From NCBI GenBank assembly GCA_019914995.1, contig CM034142.1, forward strand, positions 4,607,031 to 4,671,030: 64,000 bases of DNA, given 5' to 3'. Shown here piece after piece: positions 23,861-35,224 of the stretch. The position numbers were made by a program, and so were the translations under genes. The DNA comes from Acanthochlamys bracteata. Its lineage: Eukaryota; Streptophyta; Magnoliopsida; Pandanales; Velloziaceae. The stretch's first letter is position 1; the number at the start of each line of letters is the position of its first letter. Under the pieces are notes generated by a model that did not search any database, was not told where the DNA came from, and saw nothing but the letters and a program-made list of their open reading frames with translations.

Positions 23861-26440
23861 TGGTGCGAGATAGAGGGTTGCAACCATTATGCCCAGTGCC
23901 CCTATGCTAACATCCCACCTGTTTGATCATCAAAACAACTGCTCTCCTCGAGACGGTAGAACTTTGCGGCAAAATGCCTCATGGGGCAAGGCTGTCGTTT
24001 TTCATGCTATTTTACGGAATCTTCTCCGAAGCAAATGGGTCTTTTCCGACTACAATTAACTTTTGTAAGAAAAGGGGAGACGTGTTACTTTGAGAGAAAA
24101 GATTTCGACTTTTAAGTTTATTTGAATTTGAAGCGGCGCCATCGCGGCTCCAAATAGCATTTGAAAATTGAAATAGATTAGTATATTCCAAAAATTCTCT
24201 GTCAAGTTTTAACCGCAGAGCGAATCTTGTCCTCTATATCTGTTTCCCTATCAATTTAGAATTTCAATTTGATTATTCCCTTGATTCTGCCACACCCTCG
24301 ATTGATCGACCTTTTCATGGAATTGTTCAACTTAGGCAAAATGGGAACAAAGAACTGGGCAACAAAAGGTATTCCATTTTCTTTTATGAACTTGATAACT
24401 TCAGGATGTGTAAGATTGATAGTAGTCATTAAGTAGTTATTTTGAATGACTACTTCTAAGCATGACATCGTTAGTTCCTAGTAGATTGATAATCACTTGA
24501 TTTACGCTTCTTAATGTCGACATAATGGGATGCATAAGATGATATTGAATTCAAATAGTCAAAATTTTTGCATTATGGTTGATACCTCGGTTCAACACTG
24601 GTCGATATCTCACTTCAGCACTGGTCGAGACAGGTCTAAATGTGCGACCGCGTTGGACACAGGAGAAAAAGTCGGAATTGGTACATTGTGGATAGTTGTC
24701 GGCGACTATTTTGACTTAGGATAGTTGTTAAGTGAGTTATATGTAGGTCGGAATTGGTACATTGTGGTCGATTCTATGCAACAGATTGGAAAACCGTGGG
24801 GTGAACTTTCTAAATTATTTGAATTTGAAACACCACATCACTACTTCCAAAATATTTCAACCACGCGATCACTGTTCCAAAATCATGTAGGAACCCCAGA
24901 TGTATTTCTCCACTACTTCGGAAAGTGTTTCCTTTTTTTGCTTCCAATCTCCGATTTCTATCTTGCTGCCGCTGCACCATCAATCGACTCTGCTCACACA
25001 TTTCACTGCCGTTGTGGTATACTCATTCGCACTTTCGACCATGAACGACAATCCACCCGCATCCTCAATGACTGTAAGACGAATTTCGCAGGTAACAGCT
25101 CTAATGCACCTTTGATTTGTCCTACTTTCGCTCTATGACTCGAATAAAGGTCCCTAGCACAAAGTTATTTTATTTTCTTATTTGAATCATATGATCTCAC
25201 CGTGCACGGTCTCTCTTTCCCGAGGTCATATAGGCCCGGTTAAAGGAGTTTACTCGTAAGATTGATACTTTATACTAACATCATGCTCAGAAGTTTACTT
25301 GATGGTAATAACTTCCATGTGAAAATCAAACATCGTTAGCTTGAGTATACTACGTGACGTTGAGACATCTCACCAAGCACGGCTGCCGCCTTACTTTCGA
25401 TGTTAATGAGCTATAGTCCAATTTTTTTTTCTTGAACGAGCTCCCTAGGCCGTACTTCTTGGGTAGTGGTCGATTACTTAATTCAATGTATCGTTCTACT
25501 TGAAGATATCGACCTGATGAGTTCGTTATCTTGTATTCGAATTTGAGGTCGACGTCGTCAGGTCGAATCTTTTTTGTTAGGTCAATGCAATGACTTAAGA
25601 CATCACGACTTCGGCTCAAAGGTCGTTAACTGAGATATAAAGTAGGGTGCAATTGATTCCATTGTGGTCGATAACTATGTTTCTAATACCTTGTTATGAT
25701 TGACGGGATTGGGTTGTAGTATGATTATTGTAACTTCGGAAACACTACTTTCTGAAATTTAGTCTATTGTAGATAAGAAAAAGGATTTGAGGGACATTAT
25801 TCCATCAGCGGAGATCACTGTCCGTTCTCATAATGACCAAATATGCGCAAATATTCGAAGCTGTAGACATAGGGTCTGTAGACCAAATATGCAAAAATTC
25901 CATTAGCTCCCAACACCTGGCAACTGTAGACAGGTCGAAGGAGTCATACTTGGACATTATCTACGGTCTTCCCGAACGGATTCTATAATATTGTCAGGTT
26001 CTCCACAACATCTTACTGCAGGAATAAGTTGTAGGAAGCACGAAAAGACTTCATTACAAAATAGGACGGAGGACTTGCAACTTCAGTTCCACCGAGTTCC
26101 AAAGGGTGATTGGGTTAAAAATGGCAGAACGCGAGAACGATGATGTTTTAACAGATCACAATAGGAACAGAACGATCTAGGATAGAATTCTCAGCAACTC
26201 CACTAGATTGTATAGGAAAGAACTCGCGAAAAGATATGAAGATTCTACTATGGATAACTTTTAGAACGTTGACAAATTCGTCAAATTTAACTTGATAGAT
26301 TTCATAGAGATTAGCATTTGGAGCGATAATGAGGGTAGCGATCGCCCTACTGATTGGAAGGTGATGCAATTAGCGGATGATTGGGGAGCCTTCAACAGCT
26401 TTCCCTAGGGTAACCGCAGTTATCAGCTAACGACCAATCC
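23861..26440. other. No recognisable gene; region rich in GGTCGA words
   Basis: GGTCGA/TCGACC words recur (near 24600, 24620, 24768, 25469, 25545, 25667 and 25932). A 20-base word, GTCGGAATTGGTACATTGTG, occurs at about 24671 and again at about 24749. A short open stretch starting at ATG 25041 (NDNPPASSMTVRRISQ) ends in CAG|GTAACA and could be a first exon, but no family is recognised. A 137-residue open frame at 24725-25138 has no detectable motif. Confidence 0.4.
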
Positions 26441-26441
26441 C

Positions 26442-27760
26442 CTAACCAGACTGCAAATAAGCCGCCTCGAAATTGATCCACCTTTTCAAATTGCCGACCT
26501 TATCTTTGGAGCGTCCAGTAGTATTTATTGCGGCATAGAAAGTATCCAAAAATGATAGACGGGTGCTAATTTTGTCTAATCTTATATATTTCTTGGAGCC
26601 ACTTATTCTCCTGCAATCCATATGTACACAATAATTACATCCATAGAATTTCAAAAGAGTTAGGAGTATAACTTTTCCTAAAAAACCTCTTGATGTCTTA
26701 TTTGAGCTATTGAAATACATATGTGAAAGTTTCTCTACAAATTTTTTATAATATGCCACAAACAAAATTTATTTCGTGTGTTAGGAAAGTGGCATAGCTC
26801 TATCTTGATTTGTGATGATTGAACATGGAGCGTCACCGCCCTACCCAAAAATGTCACAAAGAGCCAATGAAAGGATTTTTATGTCTCATCTTAAAGCAAT
26901 GCACAACCAAACTGGATTGACTACATGTGATGGTTGACTCTAATGAATGGCACAAATAGCATTTTGTTCACATTCGTGCGGTAGTTGGTGTCAAAAAATA
27001 CCACATCACCAAAATACTAAAATTGTGTGCGTGATCTACCATCTATTAAAAAAAAAATGAATTGCCCTAGACTCTTCATTTGTATTGCATAAAAGAACTC
27101 GCGTCTTTTATATTCTTCCTTTTAAAGAAATGAAGGGCCGCGGTAGCATCATCGCTGATAGGTTTTTTGTGTTGCTTCGAGTGACACAAATGGTTTTAAC
27201 AGTATCTATCATCAAAATCATTTCGAGGTCCATCAACTATATCTGCAATCTTAGTGATAGGTATGCCTTCATTTCGAAATGAGTCAATCAACATCTTAGC
27301 TGTAATGGGCATATTTTTGCAGTCAAGCATATGCAATCATTTTGCCTGGCTACGTAGGTCGTCATTGTGTTAACCTTCATAACCCAGCACTTCCTACAAT
27401 CTATTAAGTTGTTTTTTCACTCTCATTGTTGCAAAGCATTCACATTTTGCTATACTTGTGCTTCTCTTTCTTTTAACTTTTTTCTCGAATCCGTCATTTG
27501 TCTTTTGCAATCCCACTTTTGTAATTACCATAACGATCGTAGATCATTTGACAAAAAGTGACTTCAATAGAAAAAGCTCGTGTCTTTCCGTAGATCAAGT
27601 AACGGCGCTAAATCCCACGGGTTTACTATAGTTGATATGGAATTGTTTCGCAGTTTCAAGGGTTTAAAATGTCATCCCTAAGCACGGTGACTTGTCATTC
27701 TCGTTGCATACATTTGTAGTTAAAAGAGAAGAAGAAGAGAGGTCGCAATTTGAAAGTTCA
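26442..27760 (-). pseudogene. FAR1-RELATED SEQUENCE (FRS) pseudogene: FAR1 domain and MULE core
   Basis: Reading the minus strand, words follow FRS order. The FAR1 start is PCLGMTF and FHINYSKPVGFSAVT (27600-27700). The basic/Cys part is KRKRSTSIAKCECFATMRV (about 27430-27490). A linker follows: AKMLIDSFRNEGIPITKIAD (about 27230-27290). The MULE core is FVPFIRVNHH, FGCALL, and FPNTRNKFCLWHIIKN (about 26730-26800). The post-core part is LDTFYAAINTTGRS near 26520-26550. FRS genes act in the nucleus as light-signalling transcription factors. This copy has frameshifts and internal stops throughout, and the SWIM finger is not found downstream. The SWIM fragment at 7300-7960 is on the opposite strand and need not be from the same gene. 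Confidence 0.8.
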
Positions 27761-30630
27761 ACATAGGGAAAGAAAAAGGAAACATAAGCAAAAATAAAAC
27801 ATAAGCAACAACGTCCAAAAGTCCATAGTGGAAGAAAGCGAAAGGTCATGATCATTTCTTGAAAGAAAATACATGTGTTAAACTGAGTCATTGTGGTAGA
27901 AGTTGCAGAGAAGAATATGAAGAAAAAATTACTAATAATGGTGGATTGCAAGAGTTGGCGAAATAGAGTCCCGACCAAACTGAGAGATGGAGACGAGATG
28001 GAGACGTTTGAAACAGGAAAGAATAAGATTATGTAGCTAATGACAATGGATTAGATTAGTTTAGACAGCTAATATCTAATTTACCCTCAATAAGCAAAAT
28101 GTTTTATATTGTTCTGCTGTATTCTGTTTTTTTTCTTCTTTTCAATTTTTTCTTTACTTGCTGGAATGTATAAAGCCCATTCCATACAAACTATATTGCA
28201 ATCCTAATAAGACATTGCATTCAAAGCTATATGTAATCTTCAACACATCAAATATTTTTCAAAAAAACAAACATTTAATTTCATTAAGCAAGAACAAGAT
28301 ACATTGGTGTGTTCGATACAGAACATTCACAGAACAACATTACAATCTCTTGATTTTGCTGTCACCTATTGCTAAGTGAACGTTACATTCAGAGAACGTA
28401 TGCATTCACAAGATTACAAAAAAGATAATAAAATCTCGAAAAGAAGAAGAATCGGCATTGTTTAGTATCTTATTCTCTTCCTATCTTCATCACATGCAAT
28501 CTTTACTGGTATCTATTTATCTGCATACAACAGAGGAAAGTTAGAAAAAAAAAATTTCAGAATTGAAATCAAACACAGGAAGAAAGAACTGAAATCAAAC
28601 AGAAATTGAAACTAAAATCTTATGTCATATATTCTCTTTGCAAAATAATCTTAATTTCAAGTATTTATTTATTAACAACAAAGAAGTCAACATATCAGGA
28701 CAACATTTCAAGTGTATCTTGACTGGTCTTCGAAGGACGTCACCAACTCTCCACGAAGTTCCATACAGCAACTGTCCTATTCCAGAATGTCAAGAAGAGA
28801 TGGTTCTCATACAAGAAAATGAACGAAGATGGTGTCATGAATTCGCTTCTGTTAACCTGGGTAAGCTGCTGGTTCCTAACCTGTAGATACAGGTTCTTGT
28901 TACTAATAGGAACTAAAATGAGGGGATGATTAAAGTGGGGGAGGTAAGGCGATATGTCACACATCGAGAATTTGCAGGTGCTTATTCTATTGCTTCAGTA
29001 AGACCTTTTCTTTGAACTGCTTAATATTCCGAGGAACTAAACAAATACCAGCTGGTGAAAGTAAACCCAAACTGAAAAAAATTTCAAGCACACCATTTAG
29101 ATCTGAACAAATCAGTTAACAAAAATACTCAATCAAGCAAAAGCTTTCTCATTCCTTACTGTCTCCGGCGGAAGATTTCATGCAAATTTTCTTCGCGGCC
29201 ACTGTCAATGCTGAGCTAAAAATAATTCAAAAAATTTAAAAAATAATACATATTAGTAGAATTTTGATTAAATTCATCAACTAAGAATGAAATTGATGAA
29301 ATTGAAAAAATAAAAACTAAAGAATAGTTTAACAGACCCCGGCCGCGCTGTATGTTTTGTTTTGTAACATATGAAAATTTGCGTCTACAACTTGCTCCAT
29401 AATCTTGCCGCACCAGGCGCGTACCACCCAAAATATTTAGTCATCAATCTGTTCTTTTATGTAAGTTTATAACTTCAAATGGTCAATTTCTTTTAACATT
29501 AAAATACTAATGCATTTTTTGTTACAACGAAACTTATTCGCTGAGTGGCAGCCACTCTTATAAGAACAAGAGCATGTCAGTTTTAAGGTGGAGTATGAAG
29601 ATCTTAAAATGGTTCCCTAGGGATTATGGCCAGAAAACGACCTTTTCTGATATTTGTTCGTCAGGCTCATCAGGTCCCAATTGAGCTTCTCTTGAAGGCC
29701 AATGTGATTAGAGTGTACAACCCTTAGAGTTTCAATCTCGAAGGAGAGCTCTACTTTCTCATGAAAGGACTTCATCCTGTTGTAGAGCTTTGCGAAATGC
29801 TACGCTCAGCAAAATGGAGTATAGGACATAGAGAGCATCAAAGTTCCCAAGCAAGCTACGGTTTCCAACAATAATTAGTATACCTAATTTTTGTCCAAAA
29901 ATCAGACTTGACCGTGCCTTTTTTTTGTGGTAGTGGTGATTGTGGGGTCTAACGTATCTGGAGTACTTGACCATCGACAAAAACCTGTCCTGTATGACGT
30001 AGGACAAACTACTCGATCTCCGATTTAGAAAAGCTATAGTACAATTCTCTGTGGAATAGTTGAGCGTCCAAGCAATACAGCTGATTAGATAGACGAAACC
30101 AGGAAGAAAGATACATTAGGTATCTTCAAATAGCATAAACCGAAAAGGGGATGCAAATAATAATATTTCAACATAACATTAGCATTATTTGCTCCTATAG
30201 AATTCTTTGTATAGATATTCATTTAGTTCAGTGATAAAGTGAAGTTGTGTGTTAGTCATCTAGATGTAACTATAGAATTCCGAGTCCCTATTCTTTGATT
30301 CTTGTAAGGTTTGCTTATGTTGTTCGGATGTGCTTCCTCGTGATATCTTACTGATTCTTGTAACAATTTTTCGCCCAAATATTGTGCCGATACAATCATT
30401 TCGACCTTTAACAGTAAGATATGACTCCAACATGTTATCATTTGCATTGGATTCTGACCATGGATGGCCAAGTTTAAGGTTGGTTATCGACTATTATCGA
30501 CATTAGAGGAGTTTGTCGACCTCAAAATAGTAAATAAAAAGGTTAGGTTTTGGGTGACCTTTCAGTTGATCGACCTTTTATCAAACTTTCATCGACCTGC
30601 TGTTAGCTAGTTATTCCTGCTTTTTTACTA
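27761..30630. other. No recognisable gene
   Basis: The stretch holds scattered short open frames without recognisable motifs, for example 28638-28886 on plus and 29759-30007 on minus. The latter has a leucine-rich, helix-like sequence (ALYVLYSILLSVAFRKALQQ) but no family match that I know. The base composition is AT-rich with purine runs near 27720-27800. Confidence 0.45.
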
Positions 30631-30951
30631 ACTAATGCTATTAACAAATCATAACAATTAACCGGCAGGAGTATTACAGGAAGATGGTGCACCTCTCTAT
30701 GCGCAGCCAACCATACTAGCGCAGCTGTAGAGTCAAATTCAAACAGCTTAAACAATCAGGTCCAGTATGTGGAGAACGAAAACTTAATAAAAGGCTGATA
30801 GGTTGATAGACGAGCTGGCTAAGGTGGAGGCCTTGGTGGCGGACTTGAGGGCAATGCTTGCAACTCATCAAGAACAAAAAACTAGTGGAGAGTTGAACAG
30901 GTGGAGACACGAGAGGGCGGATACGAAGGCTCATCTCTACGGATACGAAGG
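30630..30951 (+). other. Exon-like coiled-coil stretch of unknown gene or element
   Basis: The splice-acceptor-like tract TAACAATTAACCGGCAG ends at about 30667. Exon-like sequence follows, reading LIDELAKVEALVADLRAMLA and ELNRWRHERADTKAHLYGYE (about 30800-30950), and stops at a donor-like GAAG|GTAGAA. The heptad pattern suggests a coiled coil. Codons upstream contain stops, so if it was an exon it is decayed. The frame of the helix has no ATG at its start (TTG at 30803). I do not recognise the family. Confidence 0.4.
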
Positions 30952-31202
30952 TAGAAAAAATGACCTTACATCTTTTTCTCCGTTTGTAGTTTCTTTTTTC
31001 AAGTAAAAAAAAAGTCTAACAAAGACGTACATTTTTACTATTCTCACTAACTTGAATTTTGATTTGTTGAAGTATCCGAACATCATCAATTTTTCAACAT
31101 TTTTCCAGCAATCAAAGATTCAATTATAGATACTCTAATATTCAATTAAATTGCCGACGAATGCCCAGGCGAGAGGGACCATAGTAGGTGTTTGCTCCAC
31201 CA

Positions 31203-31355
31203 GCGTTCAGTCATAATTCGTCACGCGGTAGCTTCATGCCACTCACTTTGCAGCATGGTCATCAGTAAGGTAAAACTAACTTGTCTCACTGCGGTCTAAG
31301 CCCAGCTCACGTTCCCTTTTGGTGGGTGAACAATCTAACACTTGGTGAATTCTAC
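31203..31355 (-). pseudogene. Nuclear 25S rRNA fragment (antisense on plus strand)
   Basis: The plus strand reads GCGTTCAGTCATAATTCGTC and CACGGTAGCTTC-like sequence, then TCATCAGTAAGGTAAAACTA, TCACGTTCCC and GGTGGGTGAACAAT. These are the reverse complement of the conserved 3' part of plant 25S rRNA. Two stretches that are separated in real rRNA are adjacent here, so an internal piece is missing. Several substitutions show that it is an old insertion, not a functional rRNA. Confidence 0.85.
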
Positions 31356-31740
31356 GTCATTGCTCATCGTCGAGTCTTCTGACACGTTGGACAATTTGTC
31401 GAACTTTATTTTTCTCCTCCAAAGAAAAGCCCGTTGGGCAAGCTGAATACCGTGCCCCTACCTTTCAACCGGTCGTAGAACAGGGAGCAGTAGAAGCAGT
31501 GGGCGAACAAGCATGGCAGTCGACCTAGATGATGCCAAATACTCAATATTACTTCTTAATGTTGTAGAGTGCTACGGACTTCTTGAGTCGACTTGCTGGA
31601 GGATGCTGCAGAGGTCGCACACAACTCTGACGTCTCCATTGTGATGTTCTTTTTGGATTTTTATCTAATTTTATTATGGCCCCCACTAATAACAGCACTT
31701 CTCTTTCCGCCATATTCTCTTCATACAATAATATTGATAT
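31356..31740. other. No recognisable gene
   Basis: There is no supported coding or RNA feature. One GTCGACCT word lies near 31520. Confidence 0.45.
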
Positions 31741-31749
31741 GTTGAGACA

Positions 31750-33295
31750 AACGACCAATCAAGACATTAATGGTGCAATTGAAAACAGAGAGGAATGCAC
31801 AGGTTCATATTCAAAGTTTTCTAGTCACTATGCTGTTGGTAAATATAACCCTGGTTATCGTCATATCTACACTGGAATGTTGCGGTTGGGTCCCGAGAAC
31901 GAAAGGTTGAAAATTAGATGAAAGATCTAGCCAAATATTTATGGCGAAGTTGAAAAAGAGATGAAACGCGCCGGTTCATCCAAACATTAATGGCGCCCCA
32001 TCCAAAAGAGTGCCATAGTTAAGAGATGTTTTTAGTCACTTTAGTGTTGGTGATTAAGAAGTCCTCGTGCTGGACGCCATTACAAATTGGAGAATAGAGT
32101 GATACAAAGAACATCACAGTGCACAAGTTCGAGATGTATACGAATGACTTGAACTCGGCACAGCGCCCTCACTGAATGGAGAAATGTTGAATATGAACTA
32201 CTCCCAGGGCAAAGCAATATCGTCATCCTGTGTTGTCTTCCTATATATCGGCAACAAAATAGATTATGCAAATCCGATTTCGTGTATAAGAGATTTTACT
32301 CAATAAAGAGTTATGTTTTGGCTTAGATTTCGAGTTTCACGACCAAGTTCATTGTCGGGGTTTCATGCATACTTTTGTTCTCCATTAATGACATGGTTCG
32401 TGGCCTCGACATCGGAAGCACAAAAGATCGCCGAAATAAGTAATGTTGAGTAAAAATTGACCCACGAGCCAAAGCAACTCATTAGATTAAAGGAGTTTGC
32501 ATTGTGTAGAGAATGTTTTACTGACATGTTATCGCAATTTGGCTTGAAGATACTTGGCTGTTGCTTACAAGTGAGAGAACTTTGGCGGTATTGAACTCGT
32601 CGGTGAAGACGTTAGATGTTGAAATTTCTCAAAACTCGCTGCTGAATGAGACACAACTGGAATTGGTATTGTGAACTGTTAACCTATTGTTGAAGATACT
32701 TGGCTGTTGAATGTTGAAATTTCAAAAAATTGTTAACCTATTGTTGCTTAATTGGTATTGTGAATCGGTCATGTTATTTCATGGAGGTTTTTTTTAAATT
32801 GTCATACTGTTGTTAGTCAAGAACTTGAATCAAAGCTATGTTGTCATCATAATATTTGGTATTTTGTCGTATCCACTAGTTATCGTCTAATAAACCCTCG
32901 GCTAAAGTATATTGACTATGTTGTCGACCGACTAATTTCCAAGTGTTATGATATAGAGACCTGCAACCGTTTTATGAACACCCAACGACTATGTTATTGA
33001 CCGACCAACTTCCAAGTGAATATATTTCACAAATTGGTCGAATTGTTAACGAAAAGGCAATGCAGTCTTCAGCTTAAATTCTCGCATGTTGCTATGAAAG
33101 GTTGTATTGAAGTCAAAAATATCAAATAAATGAAGGTTGAAAGTGGAATACCATAGTTTTCTCCGGTAAACAAAAGGTTGAAAGTGAGCCGAAAAGCTTA
33201 GTCAGATCTCCAAGCGTTAGTGGCGCACAATCTAGGTCATATATAATAAGGGTCTTATTTATGTGTTGTCTAATCACTTTGTTGTTGGTAATTAT
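31750..33295. repeat. Three diverged copies of a repeat unit of about 100 bases
   Basis: Related stretches lie at about 31760-31845, 31950-32055 and 33175-33290. Each pairs a (C/G)(A/T)TTA(A/G)TGG(T/C)GC-like word with a downstream TCACT(A/T)T..TGTTGGT(A/G)A word at similar spacing. Between the second and third copies, the words GAAGATACTTGGCTGTTG (near 32545 and 32693) and AATTGGTATTGTGAA (twice, 32650-32770) repeat, so the area has been locally duplicated and shuffled. Nothing coding is supported. Confidence 0.5.
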
Positions 33296-33925
33296 GTACT
33301 CTCGGTAGCTCATTTGTGATCATTTTTCGGTGTACAGAGACGACCTTATATAGCTCCTCCGACTTTCCTTAGCTCTGTTCGAACGTTTATGGTCACATTA
33401 GTCGCACTCAAAAAACAGACAATTGAATGCTTGTCTCGTCAATCGCAGTTGTATTTCAATTTGCTGCAAAGATTATAGTGGCCAGCTTTTGTTTTCCCTA
33501 GAAAAAAAAGTTTATTCTCTCTTGCATCCGCTACTCTTCATCAAGTAATATTGACATGTTGGTGGTCTTCATGATCACGTGAATTCGATAGAATTTAGTT
33601 TACATATGACTTGTCGTCTATTTGTTTTTCACAAAATTGGTCGAAATGTTAACGAAAGAAATTGAGAAAGGGTCATCACCTAAAGACAGGCAATAACTGG
33701 TTATCGGTCAAGAAACCTCATATCTCATCAGAACCGTCTCTCTTGAGAAATCTATCAATATAACAATTCAAGTGCAAGTTAAAGTTGACAGCTTCAATCA
33801 TAATTAGGTTGACAAGCAGCTCATCACCGATACTATATGAAGTAGGGGTGTGGGAAATCTATTTTCTAAACTCAATAAGGTGTTATTTTTTACAATTTAC
33901 TTATACATTTCCTCAACAAGCTATT
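33296..33925. other. No recognisable gene
   Basis: The stretch is AT-rich with GGTCGA-like words near 33640. I see no coding or RNA feature. Confidence 0.45.
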
Positions 33926-34100
33926 CTTTCTTATTAACTAATGTTATTAACAAATCATAACAATTAACAGGCAGAAGAGGAAGATCTGTCTCAAAGGGTT
34001 GGAACTCCTGTCCCAACGAAGTGCGTGCACCTAAGTATTAGGAAGGTGGATGGAGGTCCTGGCATTGACGATAGTGCATTTCCATCCTATTGTACACCAA
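33926..34100 (+). other. Exon-like stretch after a duplicated acceptor tract
   Basis: ATTAACAAATCATAACAATT followed by AACAGGCAG (about 33942-33971) is nearly the same as the tract at 30638-30667. The following bases are open for about 39 codons (EEDLSQRVGTPVPTKCVHLS, then IRKVDGGPGIDDSAFPSYC). I do not recognise the product. The two tracts may be the 3' ends of duplicated introns. Confidence 0.4.
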
Positions 34101-34159
34101 TAAAAATAATAGACAGGAAAATTGCGGCAAGTGAAAAAATTGAATACAACACCTCAGCT

Positions 34160-34398
34160 CAAGTTCATAACTAATATTAAACTCAATTTTTGGAAGTGAG
34201 TTTATAAAAATTATTTATAGTTAAAGTGAATTCAGTAAAAAGTGAATTTTTGTATTTATTTTATATTAGGAACGAGTTTGGAAAGTGAGTTTTTAGCCAA
34301 AAAAACTTAGTTTAAATTTTGTGTTTATTTTAGTCTAAAAGTAAGTTCAAAATTGAAATTTAGTTTAATATTTAGGAGCGTAGGTAAACAAGCCCCTA
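34160..34398. mobile_element. Possible Tourist-like MITE (one end only)
   Basis: The right end, GTAAACAAGCCCC, matches the inverted terminus of the MITE at 5027-5267 (GTAAACACGCCC). The interior is AT-rich with GTGAGTTT/AAACTCA-like words, as in that MITE. A left terminal repeat is not clear, so the start is approximate. Confidence 0.35.
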
Positions 34399-35063
34399 GA
34401 ACTTATTGAAGGACCCTTGTTTGAAAAGTTATTCTTTTGAACCTTTAAGGACGGTGGATTCAAAAGTACTCATACAAAATCTAGAAAAAACCTAGTTAAG
34501 AGGGTGAAAAGTATTTTCAAATATTTAAGGAGATGAAAATTAATTAACTCGGCTCAAAAAGTTTAAATAAAATTCGTGGTTAAACTTCGAAATATCTCTA
34601 TCTACACAAATAATTATAAGAAAAAAATCTTTAAAAAATAATATTTTCAGGGAATATAAGTGTTTGTTTGGTAGACTTATGAAAGTAATTCTATGTTTAA
34701 AAAGTATCTCATATTTTGATAAATTTTTTATCATATTTTTAGAAAAGACTTTTCTAAAATTTATAAAATAAATAAATTGTACATTGTAAAATTTCTATAT
34801 ATATAATTATTACTATTTTTAATAAAATAAATTTATCTCTAAGAAAAAACTAAAACAAAATTTCTTTTAAAAACCTTTTATTTTGAAGTAATATCAAATA
34901 TTTTCTAAGTTCAAATTAGTATTCCAACCAGAAGCATGAGCATTAATGGAAAGGATAGTGAGCATTAATGGAAAAACTCTAATGACATTGTTGACCCTTC
35001 CTAAAATTGAAGGTTATACCAAATATTTTACATAGCAAAGTATGGTTGCATGTCATGTGGCTA
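34399..35063. other. AT-rich stretch, no gene
   Basis: It contains a two-copy tandem GAGCATTAATGGAAA (about 34937-34975) and AT-rich sequence that could derive from a MITE. No coding feature is supported. Confidence 0.45.
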
Positions 35064-35213
35064 TGAAAGTCTATTTCAATCTTATGCAATTCTACAATAC
35101 TGATACATATACATATATATAGTCTTCATACATAATAAATATGAAAAGTTTCAAATAAACAAAACTATTCTAATATAATTAGAATATTTGATATATGTTG
35201 GCCCATGCTAACA
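35064..35213 (-). repeat. 3' LTR of the old Ale-like element
   Basis: In element orientation it starts TGTTAGCATGGGCC after a purine-rich stretch (CTTAAAGAGAG) and ends AAATAGACTTTCA. It aligns in outline with the LTR at 41951-42139. Confidence 0.65.
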
Positions 35214-35224
35214 CTCTCTTTAAG

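Noticed and set aside
23628-23887. Tyr/Ile-rich open frames on both strands
   Set aside because: They are translations of the ATATAC-type microsatellite.
24725-25138. 137-residue open frame on the plus strand
   Set aside because: No motif, no recognisable family, and overlapping open frames on both strands. It is more likely chance.
28638-28886. 82-residue open frame
   Set aside because: No recognisable domain or helpful context.
29216-29431. Short minus-strand open frame with a hydrophobic segment
   Set aside because: AT-rich sequence gives Phe/Ile/Leu-rich frames by chance, and there is no signal of a real gene.
31750-33295. CRISPR-like array
   Set aside because: The units are few, diverged and unevenly spaced, and this is plant nuclear DNA.
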